NCBI GenBank assembly: GCA_003990745.1
Contig: RBNI01000002.1
Span: 1 to 64,000, forward strand
Direction: 5' to 3'
Length of the DNA stretch: 64,000 nucleotides
From: Jimgerdemannia flammicorona
Lineage: Eukaryota > Mucoromycota > Endogonomycetes > Endogonales > Endogonaceae
How positions within the stretch are numbered: position 1 is the stretch's first letter; the number at the start of each line of letters is the position of its first letter. The translations under genes were made by a program, and so were the position numbers. Under the pieces are notes generated by a model that saw nothing but the letters and a program-made list of their open reading frames with translations, did no database searches and had not been told where the DNA came from. Below are positions 1 to 10,814 of the stretch, piece by piece.

Positions 1-450
1 CCCCCCCCCGAGCTGATCCCGGCTACCTGATGTTGAGTAAAGAAGGAAACCTTGACGAGCTTTGAGCAGTTGATACAGACGTCGGGAAATTCCTTTCGTG
101 GGGCCAGTTATTCTTACCTGTCAGCCTGGAAAAAGAGATGTGATGACCACAAAGAGCAAAGAGGAGCGAGCGAGCAAGGAGGAGGATTGACGACACCAAC
201 CACCCCGACCCTATGCACTCATGACACATATAGGCTGGAACTATTGCAGGATGCAATCGTAAATGGGCTCCACATTTGAGGAAAAGATAAACTGTCTTTC
301 CGTGGCTTCTTGGCACAATGGCTTCGAGGTGCACCTATATATATTTAGCATGATGGCATATCCGCTGACTAAATACCGTCTCTTTCCATTTTTTATTTTA
401 TTTATTTTATTTTATTGTGGAACAATATCCACTCCTACCGTCATTGTCAG
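1..450. other. Upstream region of the MADS-like gene; first exon not located
   Basis: No reading frame here is convincing. The stretch ends in a long T-rich pyrimidine tract (about 388-418) and a TTGTCAG acceptor at 444-450, so it probably contains the end of an intron whose upstream exon carries the start codon of the following gene. A short ATG exon near 353 would fit by phase, but its donor (GTCTCT) is weak, so I do not call it. Confidence 0.4.
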
Positions 451-1086
451 GCGGCCGAAAACGAAAGAGAATCCTTACATACGTGACGTCGAACGCGAAA
501 CGGCGGCAAAAATATTTTGACATGTCAAAATCATTATTGCAAAAGGTTGGTGCGTCAAGATTATCTAACTGCGCCCCATATCCTGGGCGCCGATCATGTG
601 CGCTCAGGATCGTTAGAGCATAGCTATATTCGGTTATTCTCACGTGTGCGATCCCTGACACGTTTCCTTTTTCCCACGGTCCCGCCCCGCATCGCCAACT
701 ATGTCCACCACCTCGTGCCGGAACCTCAGGCGGAGGACATTGCGACCACAACAGGCGCCCTCGTGCTCCTCTACCTGGCGCGGCCCGAGACGGACCCACA
801 GATGGTGCAGACGAACGGGGTCAAGCACTTCGCCACGCCCGTGCTGCAGCGTCACCACGCCCAGTTCCAGATCGCCGATCAAGCCGCCAATGCGCTCATC
901 AATACGCACAAGGAGGAGCTCGGCCGTGAGCAGGTCACGTCACAGCTCGAGGAGACGAAGCGCGAACTGGAAAGGTGTCGCGAGCGTGTCCGCACGCTCG
1001 AAAGGGAGGCGACAATACTACGCGGCATGGGCCAGATGCCGGTGATTGGACCGCCAGGAGGTGGGGGTGGAGTGGGAGGACCGTAA
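451..1086 (+). CDS. Divergent MADS-box (SRF/MCM1-like) protein, N-terminus incomplete
   Basis: Two exons can be read: 451-545, then an intron 546-729 (donor GTTGGT, acceptor CCTCAG), then 730-1086 ending in TAA. The joined product runs from GRKRKRILTYV through KRRQKYF to AEDIATTTGALVLLYLARPE, then VKHFATPVLQ. This follows the MADS order: basic recognition helix, TGTQVLLLVASET-like strand, and the SRF/MCM1 FxTPxLQP segment. The basic part is divergent (SKSLLQK where families have KRKxGIMKK) and one residue shorter at the intron. After the domain comes a Glu/Arg-rich coiled coil (KRELERCRERVRTLERE) and a Gly/Pro tail. MADS proteins bind CArG-type DNA as dimers. No ATG exists in frame upstream in this exon, so a 5' exon is missing. 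Identification is by eye; an unrelated coiled-coil protein remains possible. Confidence 0.5.
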
Positions 1087-2220
1087 GATGGTAGGGAGGA
1101 CGGGGAGGGGAGCCGGTCCAGGCTGCGATTGCTGTCATTAATATTCCCTTTGGGCGATATCTTTGATAAAGGGTACCGCAGCAGCAGGGACCGTGTTTTT
1201 ATTGGTGCGAGTCGGCGATGTGATAACTCGGATGCAGCAAGGCAGGGACAAAAACGGTATGGGGCATGAGCGCTCGTGGACAATCATTTTCGATGTACGT
1301 GCGCGGCCTTAGATCGATACTGTGGCGAAAAGCGAAAAACGCAATTGATCTTTCTTCTCGATCATCCACAACGAAGTTTTTATGAAGGTGGTCTTGAAAT
1401 CAACGTTGGGATTCCCCGAAAGATTTCTTTTGTACATACATGTCATTCATATCATATACCGCTTTTTTTTTTTTTTTTTTTCTCTCCATTCAATATTCCC
1501 CTTCTTTAGTCTGCTTGTTCGTGTCAGATCTGTGTTGATTGCTGTGAGCCACACGTGTTCTTTCCTTACTTCTACGAATTTTGGTCAATTTACCGCGTTC
1601 ACGTTTGAAATACAATGTACGGGCGATATCGTTCACAATTTGGATGAAAGTACGTCGTTATGAAAATTCATCGATACGATCGAGTTCAAAACCCACATCA
1701 CAGGTATTAACTATACTGTTATCTTGGCAGGATTTTGACGGCTCGTGGTACCACAATCAAGGGATCTATGACCATGCGCTGGGTGATGAAATCGGGCATG
1801 TAAGGAGCGAGGGGAATCGCGGAGGAAACGTGGATGCTGTCAACACGAGCTCATTAGGAGAGAGATGTATTAGCATACTTTTTTGACTCATCTTTCAGTC
1901 CTCGAGGTTTTCGACTACACGCTATGTATCTTCAGCATCCAATATACCAAAAATGGCTCCACGCGCCAAGCTAACAATCCCTTTCTGCTCACCTTTTGAC
2001 AAACCAAATGGACCTCCGATCCTGGCTGGTTTATAAAAACTCGTGTTTATTTTACAGTGACTAGGCCCATGCACAAATCCACAATAGTTTACTATGACAC
2101 ATCAAAACCGAGATTTCCTTGTACCACAGAGCCAATCCTCTCCGACGTTCTCAGTCTTGCGCCACCCCCTCCCCTACCTCCTACCCCCTTCCCATTTTCG
2201 CACTCCGCACTCCGCCCTCC
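1087..2220. other. Convergent intergenic region, nothing recognised
   Basis: The region lies between the 3' ends of the MADS-like gene (+) and the CDK11-like gene (-). It has a T run at about 1463-1482 and AT-rich stretches. I see no conserved coding segment or RNA gene. Confidence 0.6.
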
Positions 2221-4337
2221 TTACGTCAATCTTAGCCTGAACCCGTACGACTCGGCAGTCTGGTGCTGGTCAAAGATGGTCCCCTGAAACGTCTGGTCCT
2301 CCTCGTCCAGCCCTTCAAGGGCATGTGACGCCTGCGGCGCAGAGGGGCTGACGTACGTTCGTTTCCTATGCAATTGCGATTGGGAAGACGTATAATCATG
2401 AGATGGGAATGGAGAATGTCCATGTGCATATTAGGATAATATGTGAATAGAGCACAATTTGAGAATCCTTACTTCTCGCCAGATCCTTTCGACGGCCATG
2501 TCGGAAACATGGACGGATCCTTTGGAGGCGGGCTCTCGCTAAAAATTACAAGGAGGAGGGCAATTAACTCAATGCATCGTTAGCATACGCCTGCAAAAAA
2601 TGTTGAGTAAATTCAACAATAAACCGACCAAACCAATTACTCACATAAAATATGGATGCTTGAGCGCCTCCTCTGCAGATATGCGCCGGGCCGGGTCGTA
2701 TGTCAGCAACCGCGAGAGCAGGTCTAGCCCGCTTTCGGTGAGGTACGGGAAACGGCTACGGAGGTTGTTGTACCTGAATCGATGGGATTGAAGATGTTCA
2801 CAGTGAGGTGAGATGTGGTATTAGCAACGGGAACAAAAGCGAGAAAAAGGGATAGACGGAACGATGGGAAAGACAAAGCCAACCCAAAAGCTTACGGCTG
2901 GCTCGAAAAGGTCAGGTTTGCAGTATGAGGGAGCTTTGAGAAGCCGGGCCAGATTTTCTCGTTGGGCATGCCCAATAGTTTGAATATCTGTCCAGCAGAA
3001 GAGAGTACCAAGGATATATGAGCGTAAAAAAAAAAAAAAAAAAAAAGACTACTCTCAACGACTCCAGGCGCTCCTTTTTAGTCGAAACTCGAGACTCACC
3101 TTGTCCAATTGATCGAGTTCGCTTCGCCCCGGAAGCAGCGGCTCCTTGTTGACGAGTTCGCCAAAGATGCACCCAATGGACCACATGTCCACGGCGGTGG
3201 AGTATTCCTTGGCCCCGAATAGGAGTTCGGGTGCCCTGTGGAAGTATCGAAAAGGAGAGATGGGAGATTTGAAAACGACAGACGGAAATCATCTTGTCAC
3301 ATATAGTGACTGGCTTCTCGTGCTAGAATGCCCGCACATTCACCCTCTCGATACCCAAAGGAAACCAATTCCCAATGTACCTGTACCACAGGGTGACGAC
3401 CAGCTGAGTCATGGACCCCAGCGGGCTGCCGTACTTCCTGGCCAGGCCAAAGTCGGCGACCTTAATCTCGCCGCGGTTGTTGAGCAGCAGGTTGGAGGTC
3501 TTGAGATCGCGGTGGATCATCCAGTTGTCGTGCAGCAGGGCCACGGCGGAAAGCAGCTGAAGCATAATGGTCTTGACCTCGGACTGGAGGAAGGGCGTAC
3601 GCATGCCCTCCATGAGGGATTTGAGGTCATGCTCGATGAAGTCCATAACGATAAAGATCCTGAAGGGTTGGTTAGGCGATAAGGATTAGGAATTGTGAAA
3701 GGGTACGATCGCGGGTCATCCGGAAGGCAAAAATGGAAGGAGGTTGAAGAGATAGTACGTACTGATCGAGCTTGTCGCCCACTACGATTTCACGCACATT
3801 GACAATATTGGGATGCTTGGCCAACATGAGAGTATGCACCTCCCGCAAGCTCGTGATGGGGAACCCGTTCTTCTCCTTCTCAAGCTTGAGCTTCTTGAGC
3901 GCGACGATCTCGCCCGTAGCGCGGTCGCGTGCGCGAAATACCACGCCGTATGCGCCTTCCTCAATGCGATTCAACTTCTCGTAGTTATCCACGTGACGGC
4001 ACCCAGAGAGAGTGGGTGCTTGGGGCGGAGGCGGGGCACGGAGAATGCGGCGCACGGGCGAGGATGGGACGGGGGTGCCGGTCTCTGAGGGTGGTAGGTG
4101 CGAAGTGGGCGTCGGGGCGTCGGGGGTGTTGGTGTCAGGTACGGGGGAGGACGAGCGAGACAGGACGTTATGAATGGAAGGGGAGGAGTGTGGGTCGGGG
4201 TCAGGGTCGGGGTCGGGGTCGGGGTCGGGGTCGTCTGGGAGAAGCAGCTTTGGTCTCTTTGGAGGGTTTCTAGGTGTGTTTTCATTGTCGCTGTTGTCTG
4301 ATTCCCACTTTGACTTCTTCATTGCAGGGATGCACAT
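2221..4337 (-). CDS. CDK11: PITSLRE/CDK11-type cyclin-dependent kinase
   Basis: Seven exons on the minus strand: 4337-3763, 3659-3381, 3235-3100, 2987-2896, 2773-2645, 2538-2473 and 2347-2221. They total 1404 nt, about 467 aa, and every junction keeps frame with GT...AG ends. Residues 1-110 are low complexity, with an acidic-proline PD repeat and Ser/Pro-rich stretches. The kinase domain shows the Gly-rich loop EEGAYGVV, catalytic Lys in VALKKL, the diagnostic PITSLRE helix, catalytic loop [14 protein letters not shown] in [11 protein letters not shown], and activation segment VVTLWYRAPELL with the expected Thr. The C-terminus ends in YGFRLRLT. The family couples RNA polymerase II transcription and splicing with cell-cycle control, in the nucleus, with L-type cyclins. 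A second ATG at 4322 (MKKSKW) is an alternative start. It is divergent to ARG7 over a 143-bp shared promoter. Confidence 0.93.
4196..4234. repeat. GGGGTC hexamer microsatellite inside CDK11 exon 1
   Basis: About six tandem GGGGTC/GGTCGG units. On the minus strand they encode alternating Pro-Asp in the disordered N-terminus of the kinase. Copy number could vary without shifting frame because the unit is 6 nt. Confidence 0.85.
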
Positions 4338-4480
4338 TGACTGCTAATGTGGCGGTGTATATATATTCCCCTCCGTGATGACATCATTACATCTCATAGG
4401 CCATTTTCAAACCACTGACGTCACGTGGATGATAATCTCTTTTGTGTGGGCGCTCCCTCTCCTCCACCACGAGACACGCC
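4338..4480. promoter_or_regulatory. 143-bp divergent promoter of CDK11 (-) and ARG7 (+) with CRE/E-box
   Basis: A perfect CRE palindrome TGACGTCA lies at 4416-4423 and overlaps an E-box CACGTG at 4422-4427. A TATATATAT tract at about 4358-4366 is placed to serve the minus-strand gene. bZIP factors of the Gcn4/CPC1 and ATF types bind CRE or closely related sites, so general amino-acid control of ARG7 is plausible. That is inference. Confidence 0.6.
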
Positions 4481-5928
4481 ATGTTGTCTGCCATTTCAAA
4501 ACCAATGTCGACCGCCGTTCGTATTGGTGCCCAATTCTACTCTACTTCCACAAAGTACGCCCACCTTTCCGCCCGCAAGCAATCCCTTATCCCCACAGCA
4601 GGAACATACCCATCCGGCTTCCGCGCTACTGGCATCCATTGCGGAGTCAAGAAGAAAGCGGGAGTTAAAGATCTGGCCCTTATTGTCTCCGAATACCCTT
4701 GTACTGCCGCTGCCGTCTTCACCACCAACGTCTTCAAAGCTGCTCCTGTCATTGTATCCCGTGAAATCCTCGACAAGAACCGTGGTCAAGGTATCTACGG
4801 CGTTGTCACCAATTCCGGGTGTGCCAACGCTGTCACTGGTACCGTGGGCCTCGAAAATGCCCGTCGCATGTCCCAAACCGTCGATACCCTCACCGGCCAG
4901 CCCAATTCCTCTGTGGTCATGTCCACAGGTGTGATAGGCCAGCACTTGCCCATCGCCAAGATCGAGAAGGGCGTCCAAGACGCAGCTGCCAGCCTCGCGT
5001 CTGACCACGATGCCTGGTCCCGCGCCGCAGAGGCCTTCATGACCACCGATACGTTTCCCAAACTGTGTTCCGCAACCTTCACTCTTCCCTCCGGCACGTC
5101 CTTCCGCATGGCCGGTATTACTAAGGGCGCTGGCATGATCCATCCCAACATGGCTACGCTCCTAGGCTTCATCGTCACGGACGCACGGATCGATGCCACA
5201 TTGTTGAACAAGGCGCTCAAGCATGCGGTCGATCGGAGCTTCAACGCGATCAGCGTGGACGGGGACATGAGCACGAATGACACAATCGCCGTGTTGGCGA
5301 ATGGCGCGGCTGTGACGGATGGGAAAGGAATCGTGGATGAGCAGAGTGAGGATTTCAAGAGTTTTCGCGATCGGTTGGCAGATTTTGCAGCGAATTTAGC
5401 GCAATTGGTGGTGAGAGATGGCGAGGGCGCGACGAAGTTTGTCACCGTAAATGTGCAAGGAGCCAACACTTTTGAAGAAGCGAAACAAGTCGCTTCTACC
5501 ATCGCAACTTCCTCACTTGTCAAGACGGCCCTGTACGGTCAAGACGCCAACTGGGGTCGGGTATGTGATATTACTCTATGCACATTTCGCATTTTCATTC
5601 TCCCCGGCATGGATCCTCAGCTTCTCTACCTCAAACCTTACTTTTTCCATTCTCACAGATCCTCTGTGCTGTCGGCTACTCGGGCGTTTCCAGCATCGAT
5701 CCCACGCGCGTGAGCGTCTCTTTTGTCCCGACCGATGGCTCTACCTCGCTACCATTGCTGGTCAAAGGGGAGCCGGAGAACGTCGACGAGGCGCGGGCAA
5801 GCGAAATCTTGAAGATGGAGGATCTCGAAATCCGCGTGGAGTTAGGGCTAGGCAAGGAGGAGGCTAAAATGTGGACGTGTGATTTGAGTCACGAATATAT
5901 TTCCATCAACGCAGATTACAGGTCGTAA
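4481..5928 (+). CDS. ARG7: Arginine biosynthesis bifunctional protein ArgJ (ornithine acetyltransferase), mitochondrial
   Basis: Exons are 4481-5560 and 5659-5928; the 98-nt intron begins GTATGT and ends TTCTCACAG. Total 1350 nt, 449 aa, the usual length for fungal ArgJ/ECM40. The N-terminus ([14 protein letters not shown]...) is Ser/Arg-rich without acidic residues, as in mitochondrial presequences. Family signatures are clear: [34 protein letters not shown], and the autoproteolysis site [13 protein letters not shown], whose Thr becomes the N-terminal nucleophile of the beta chain. Later come [11 protein letters not shown] and [10 protein letters not shown]. The enzyme transfers acetyl from N-acetylornithine to glutamate and can also acetylate glutamate from acetyl-CoA, in the cyclic arginine pathway. 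The start ATG at 4481 is in CGCCATG context; no upstream ATG in frame looks better. Confidence 0.96.
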
Positions 5929-6299
5929 GTTATCACATCGGATTGTAGAATGAGATCGGATCTTTGAGATTGTAAAGTACGGATTCAAGATGCCATTAAA
6001 CATGGACAACAAAAAACAAACAAACCTTCTTCATTTTTTGATTTTTGAGAAAAGAACCGAATTTTAGTATGCGAAACGCTTGACCTAGCAAACAGTATGA
6101 ACAAAACCAAGTATCCATAAATTTCACGGAGTAGATCGGATAGAAATTGTATAAATCTCCTCTATTTGGGCAGACCTTGCAGATGCAACCATAAGTTGGA
6201 CTGCTTGCTAGCGGTGGGAGATATTTTCAGACGCGAAAAAAATTGAAAGGTGATTCAATGTTGACGTGCCAGGAGCACTTTGCTGGGAAGGACCTATTC
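5929..6299. other. 3' flank of ARG7, nothing recognised
   Basis: AT-rich sequence with A-rich stretches at about 6009-6060 that could be part of the ARG7 3' UTR. No coding signal. Confidence 0.6.
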
Positions 6300-7250
6300 A
6301 AGTCAGACAAGAGATATAGAATGTTTGAAGTGCGGATCAGCAAAGGTAAGGAAATCGACATTTCCTAACCGTGGAGCATCCCCTTCCTTGGGACCCAACC
6401 CTGGCTCGCGTGGACGTACTTCCTTCGTGCACATGCCGGGCCCATCCTTGACGCAGCTGTTAGTGCTGCTTTCTCCACTGCCCCGATCACCACAGACGTA
6501 CCATTTAGACTGTGCAAATAGAACGTTCACAGAATGAAAATAAAATAAAAATGTAATCACTTTGTGGTTGTCCCAAATCCGTAAACAGCTTCTCCAGTTT
6601 TGCGAGCTTTTTTTATTTTCAACTTCCACAAGTAGATGTTGGGAAAGATGAAATAGAACTTTCATCCATATGAGATGATGCAATCGTATTGGAGAAGTAC
6701 AAAATATGTTACCTTCCGCAGGCGTTTGTTGGCAATGCAAGTTAAACGAAAAACACAGTGCATGAGTTGTGGTCAACAGAGTACAGAGACTCTAGAGGCC
6801 TTCCTGATTGTCAACTATGACAATGGCTTGGGCTTCCATCTACAAGAAATGGTTCAACTATCCTGAATGCCACTCGGAGGTGTCCGACCACCTGCACAAA
6901 ACGGCGGAGATGGTCTTCGCTTATAAAATGTGCAAAAAGATCTTCCGCAAAGCTCTATTGCCACGCAGCGTTCCAATCGAAGTATACATCCATCTCACCT
7001 CTTACGTATCCATTTCCGTCGGGTTACTAAGGAAGACGAATACTGTCCGCATTGCGACAACAAGTATACGTCGTAGACGCCAAGGTACCCGTGCTCGGCA
7101 TCCGAGGATCCACGTGTGGATTCAAGGTAATATTCGACAGCCTTTCGGGATGGAACATGGCCAGGAAAATCGTCTATGTAGAAATAGCCGCCAAAATATT
7201 CATTCAAGTGGTGTGCAGGTGTCCTGGGCTAGGTTTCATGGCGGCGAGTT
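6300..7250 (+). pseudogene. Decayed CHY-type zinc-finger protein gene
   Basis: Pieces in different frames recall fungal CHY zinc-finger proteins: IECLKCGSAKV at about 6318 followed by a GTAAGG donor; CMSCGQQST at about 6761; KKWFNYPECHSEVSDH then EMVFAYKMCKKIFRK at about 6846-6950; EYCPHCDNKY at about 7040-7066; and EDPRVDS at about 7105 in another frame. Two expected zinc-ligand Cys positions read Tyr (FNYPECH, VFAYKMC), each explained by one G-to-A change. A frame break separates the IFRK and EYCPHC blocks, and another follows DNKY. Some breaks could be introns, but Cys losses argue for a pseudogene. Family members are cytosolic or mitochondrial zinc-binding proteins. The gene sits next to the transposon block, so mutation leaking from RIP is a reasonable cause. 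Confidence 0.5.
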
Positions 7251-7734
7251 GATCAGAGTGGGCAAACGTTGTTGTCAATATCAATTATTCGCGCTCTCCG
7301 ATCCTTGATCTATCGTGACCTCCATCTTTGGCATCGATGATATATATGGACGCCAAGTCGGCTGAGTCCGGTGATTTCACTTCTGAAAGAGGTATATACG
7401 AGTTTCTTGCCCATACTCATTATCATGGTGACATTATCATGGTGAAATATATTAATAATTCGAAATTACCCTACAAAATAATAGGCACAAGAGCTTGCTG
7501 TTGTAATTCTGACAAAATACTTTTGTGTGGAAATGCGTTTATATCTCAACGAAATGACGTCCAATATTGATTTTTGTGGACTTTTTAGAAAGCCCTAAAT
7601 CGTGGCTTTCCAACAGGCCTAAGTACGTCAAAATCAGACATCATTTAGCCGAGATATAATGTAATTAAGGGTATTATGAAACATAATATGGGCCGGTCGA
7701 TTTTGACAATATCCATAATATCTCCTCACCCAGT
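7251..7734. other. Transition from gene flank to transposon block
   Basis: AT-rich sequence with no recognised gene. The composition becomes C-rich on the plus strand at about 7735, where LINE sequence begins. Confidence 0.5.
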
Positions 7735-8359
7735 ACTGGCTGCCCAAGCTCCCCCAGTCCTGTAGCTGGACTCAGGTGCCACTCCTCCAGATGCCACTCA
7801 ATGTCTCTTGCATTCTCTCCTCCCTCCTCCTCACTTCAAAGATTACTCCACCTGGCACTCAATTGCCCCAGGATCTCCAGCACCCCAGTAACCATCACAC
7901 CCCTCTCATCCAACACCTCCTCCCACTGGTGCCTTGCAAAGAAGTCTTGACAAGAACTTCATAGGCTGCTCACCTTCCTCCAACCTCTGCCACCACAATC
8001 TTGCAGCCAATGCCTGTACCTCAATGGCCTCCTCTTTCCTCAATATGTCTTGTAACTCAGCAATCTCCAGCTTTGCCTACTGTACTCTTCAATCCACCAC
8101 CCTCTCCTCTTCTAGCAACTCTGTCCATTCCAACAGCAGCCTTTCTAACCTCTGAGATACCTATCTGATATGCCTCCATCTCTTGACACCCTGTCTCTTA
8201 CTGGCCTCTCTCTAGAAGTACTGGGCCTCAGACTTCAACTTCTTCTACTGATCTCTTATCCCAAGACCTGCTCTCCTCTAAGCACCAATGTGAGATATGA
8301 TATGACTCTCCCAGGAATTCCACTGAGTGATATCATCTAATAGGAAGGTGTTAAGGTGC
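7735..8359 (-). mobile_element. LINE fragment (ORF2 linker between endonuclease and RT)
   Basis: This piece continues the LINE of 14739-15307 and 17361-19548 on the minus strand. Removing the gypsy element rejoins the LINE exactly at the GGTGC target duplication. It reads as a Glu/Arg-rich helical region with scattered stops, where the linker between endonuclease and reverse transcriptase would lie. The RT itself is missing: the LINE stops at about 7735. Confidence 0.5.
8355..8359. repeat. Target site duplication GGTGC, left of gypsy element 1
   Basis: GGTGC directly precedes the TGTAAGAGGG start of the LTR and recurs directly after the right LTR at 14734-14738. The perfect 5-bp match shows that 8360-14733 is one insertion event. 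Confidence 0.9.
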
Positions 8360-9851
8360 TGTAAGAGGGTTGCTTTTTAGGGTAACTGTTACGTAGTTCT
8401 GGAAGGGTTTTCTGGATGTTCTGGATATTTTGAAAGACTGTTTTCTTATGGTTAAGATCAATTTCATATAGAGTATGTCCTCTATGCTTATTGATTTCAA
8501 GATTGGGTTGATGTCTCAACCAAAGTCCTTTTTCAGACTAGTTCTGGATGTTCAGGATTTTCCATATTTCAGGAAGTTCAAGAAACTAAGACCAGCTTAG
8601 TTGAATTGACATATTGCTACAGACAATACCCAATTAGGAAATTTCGTGATGGGGTTAGAAGTAGGACCTAATGGGGAGTGGATTTACTTAAGAGTGGTTT
8701 GTGGATTATTAAATAGGTTTATTCGCTATTTATGATATTGCTATACTAGAAGTAGTTATATGAAGGGATATTGTAGAGAAGTATTCAGAAATGTTCTTGT
8801 GTATTCAAGTCTGTTCAAGTCTGAGATTCTGAGGTCTGGGGGAGGGGGTATTTATACTAGTGAGGGGCTATCTAGACTATGCTAGATATGGATATAGCAC
8901 TAAGTACTTTGCTGAGTCGGAATGCAGTCACATAGTATAAGGGTGATCTAACATGTCAAGAGATCATCTGACTGCTGAGTTAGTTCACAGTCACGTCGTA
9001 TAAAGCTAATCTAACTATACTATAACTGCTAAGCTATTTATAGGTTTAGGTACTGTCTGGATAGTCTTCGATGACATCACCATCAATAATATCATTACTG
9101 GCAAAGTCTGAGTAGTTTTCTGACTTCTGACATCATTAGTTTCAAGGTGTCATCACTTCTATCTCTTGCAAGATTAAGGCTGTCCTTAGTGGCAGTGGTT
9201 GTACAAAGATAACAGGTCTTGGTTCTCTTTTTTTTTAGTCTGCTAGTGTATTTGCGAGAACTGGCCATTCTTGTCTAGAGCGAGGGCTCCCAATGTTGTA
9301 GCTGAGAGTTCGAACCTCTCGGAAATGATATTTTCTGTAATCCGAGGCAATTTCTAGTAGTAATATCTGTCATGTGGATAGCTTGAGATTGGCTTCGATG
9401 ATGTCGGCTTTCTTGAGTTCAGATAAAGCATCCATCACTCTCCAATGGAGGTGACACAAATAGAGTGAACAGAGTTATTCAAATGTGTTTTGCTTCTACT
9501 AAGTAATGAGGTCTTGTATAGTCACAGTATATCTTGATCTTAAGTTAATAAGTACAATTCATGAATCTTTTGATAGATGAGATAGGGTTCTTCTTGTCTC
9601 AATTTGAGTTTGGTACTTTCGGTTTTCTTTTGTAATAGTACAGTATACTAAACTAGTTATAGCAGTTCAGAGTCAGTCTTATGGTTGTAGTACTTCTTCT
9701 AGTATTCTTGTATCTTGGCAGTGGGTTCTCGTGCTTGCTGGTGTATTTTGTGTAACCAGATGATCTCTCATTTTGTAGTCTTGTATGTGGTTTCCAAATT
9801 AGTTTGGAAGATATTATGCGATTTTGGTGGCTTGGAGGTTGTATGCTTACA
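8360..9851 (-). repeat. 3' LTR of gypsy element 1 (LTR type A)
   Basis: It begins TGTAAGAGGGTTGC and ends GTATGCTTACA. The first roughly 750 bp (U5/R side in minus orientation) is shared with LTR type B at 15308, 22847 and 31363. The remaining part, apart from the last roughly 60 bp, is unique to type A and contains a decayed sense ORF (blocks LRQEEPYLIYQKIHELYLL, ENIISERFELSATTLGAL). Confidence 0.88.
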
Positions 9852-9866
9852 ACTCTCCCCTTCTTA
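9852..9866 (-). promoter_or_regulatory. Polypurine tract of element 1
   Basis: On the minus strand AAGAAGGGGAGAGT directly abuts the TGTAAG start of the 3' LTR, the standard position for the plus-strand primer. Element 2 has the same tract at 24897-24911. Confidence 0.8.
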
Positions 9867-10032
9867 GCTTTCGATGTCCTCGTCGGGGTCTTCTAATTTG
9901 TTCTGGTGTTGTTGTACCATTTGGATGGTTCTTGTGGCTGTGTTTGTTGAGGATTTGTTCAACTTTGTATTCTTCTTAGTCATTAATAATGACAGGTACA
10001 GGTGGTTCTATGGTTTGGTTCAGAAATGTATC

Positions 10033-10545
10033 TCAGATTTTCTGGAGTAGTGGTCTAACACAGCTGTCAACTTTGGAAAAGTTTTCTTCAGTATTCTCGG
10101 GTTCTCCTTTGGGTGGATGGATAGAGATAGCAAAGAGAGGGCATTTCTTGGCCAATTTCTTAAGTTGTAGCTTATTGATATGGGTGATCTTTAGTCCAGG
10201 GTTACTAGAGTTGAGTGGGTCCTTTTCACCTTGCAGTTTGAAGTTGTGGCATCCTTTCTTGATGGTCAGAGAATGGTTTACCCAATCAATCATGAGGTTC
10301 TCTTGTTTCAACCATGGAGTTCCAAGGATGATTTTGTTGTCAGGGAGTGGTACGATCTGGAGGGTAACATGTACTCGATAGTCACTGATTCGGAAGGGTA
10401 GATTGCAGACTTCCTTGCTAATGACATGTGAGGTTCCATCAGTTGTGGCAACTGCTTGAGTTTGTTGTACCAGAGAGGTGAAGACCTTGAGTCTATTGGC
10501 TGTTTCTTCATTGATAAAGTTGCCTGAGGCACCACTGTCTATCAT
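10033..10545 (-). pseudogene. Gypsy aspartic protease region (element 1)
   Basis: A 170-codon open stretch begins MIDSGASGNFINEETANRL, which carries the retropepsin active site DSGA. IILGTPWL follows, the second hallmark of gypsy proteases (ILGxPWL), then a linker HINKLQLKKLAKKCPLF. The frame stops at the deletion joint where RT should begin. It lies downstream of the dUTPase in the polyprotein. The ORF is open here but interrupted upstream, so it is not likely to be expressed as part of an intact polyprotein. Confidence 0.85.
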
Positions 10546-10814
10546 AATCTTAACAGGTGCTCAATTGACAAAAGCTTTAAGTATAAGCAGTTTGTCTGAT
10601 CCAATGGTGGTGATTTTGGTTGTAGGGGCTTTCCTTCTGTTGGTTCTTCTTTGAGCCAGTTCATTGACACAAGAGAAGCAATTATCAATTATTCAGGAAG
10701 AGTACATTCCAATGCCATGGGGGCATCAGCTACTTGGTACATATCCATCTTTGATTTTCTTGTAGAATTGTTCTTCTTTGTTTATGGTAGGTTGGACTGG
10801 GGCCTTGTTTAATA

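Noticed and set aside
3146..3682. 178-codon plus-strand ORF
   Set aside because: It is antisense to exons 2 and 3 and introns of the CDK11 gene.
4496..5523. Long minus-strand frames opposite ARG7 (215 and 242 codons)
   Set aside because: They are shadows of the strongly coding plus strand; no family features.
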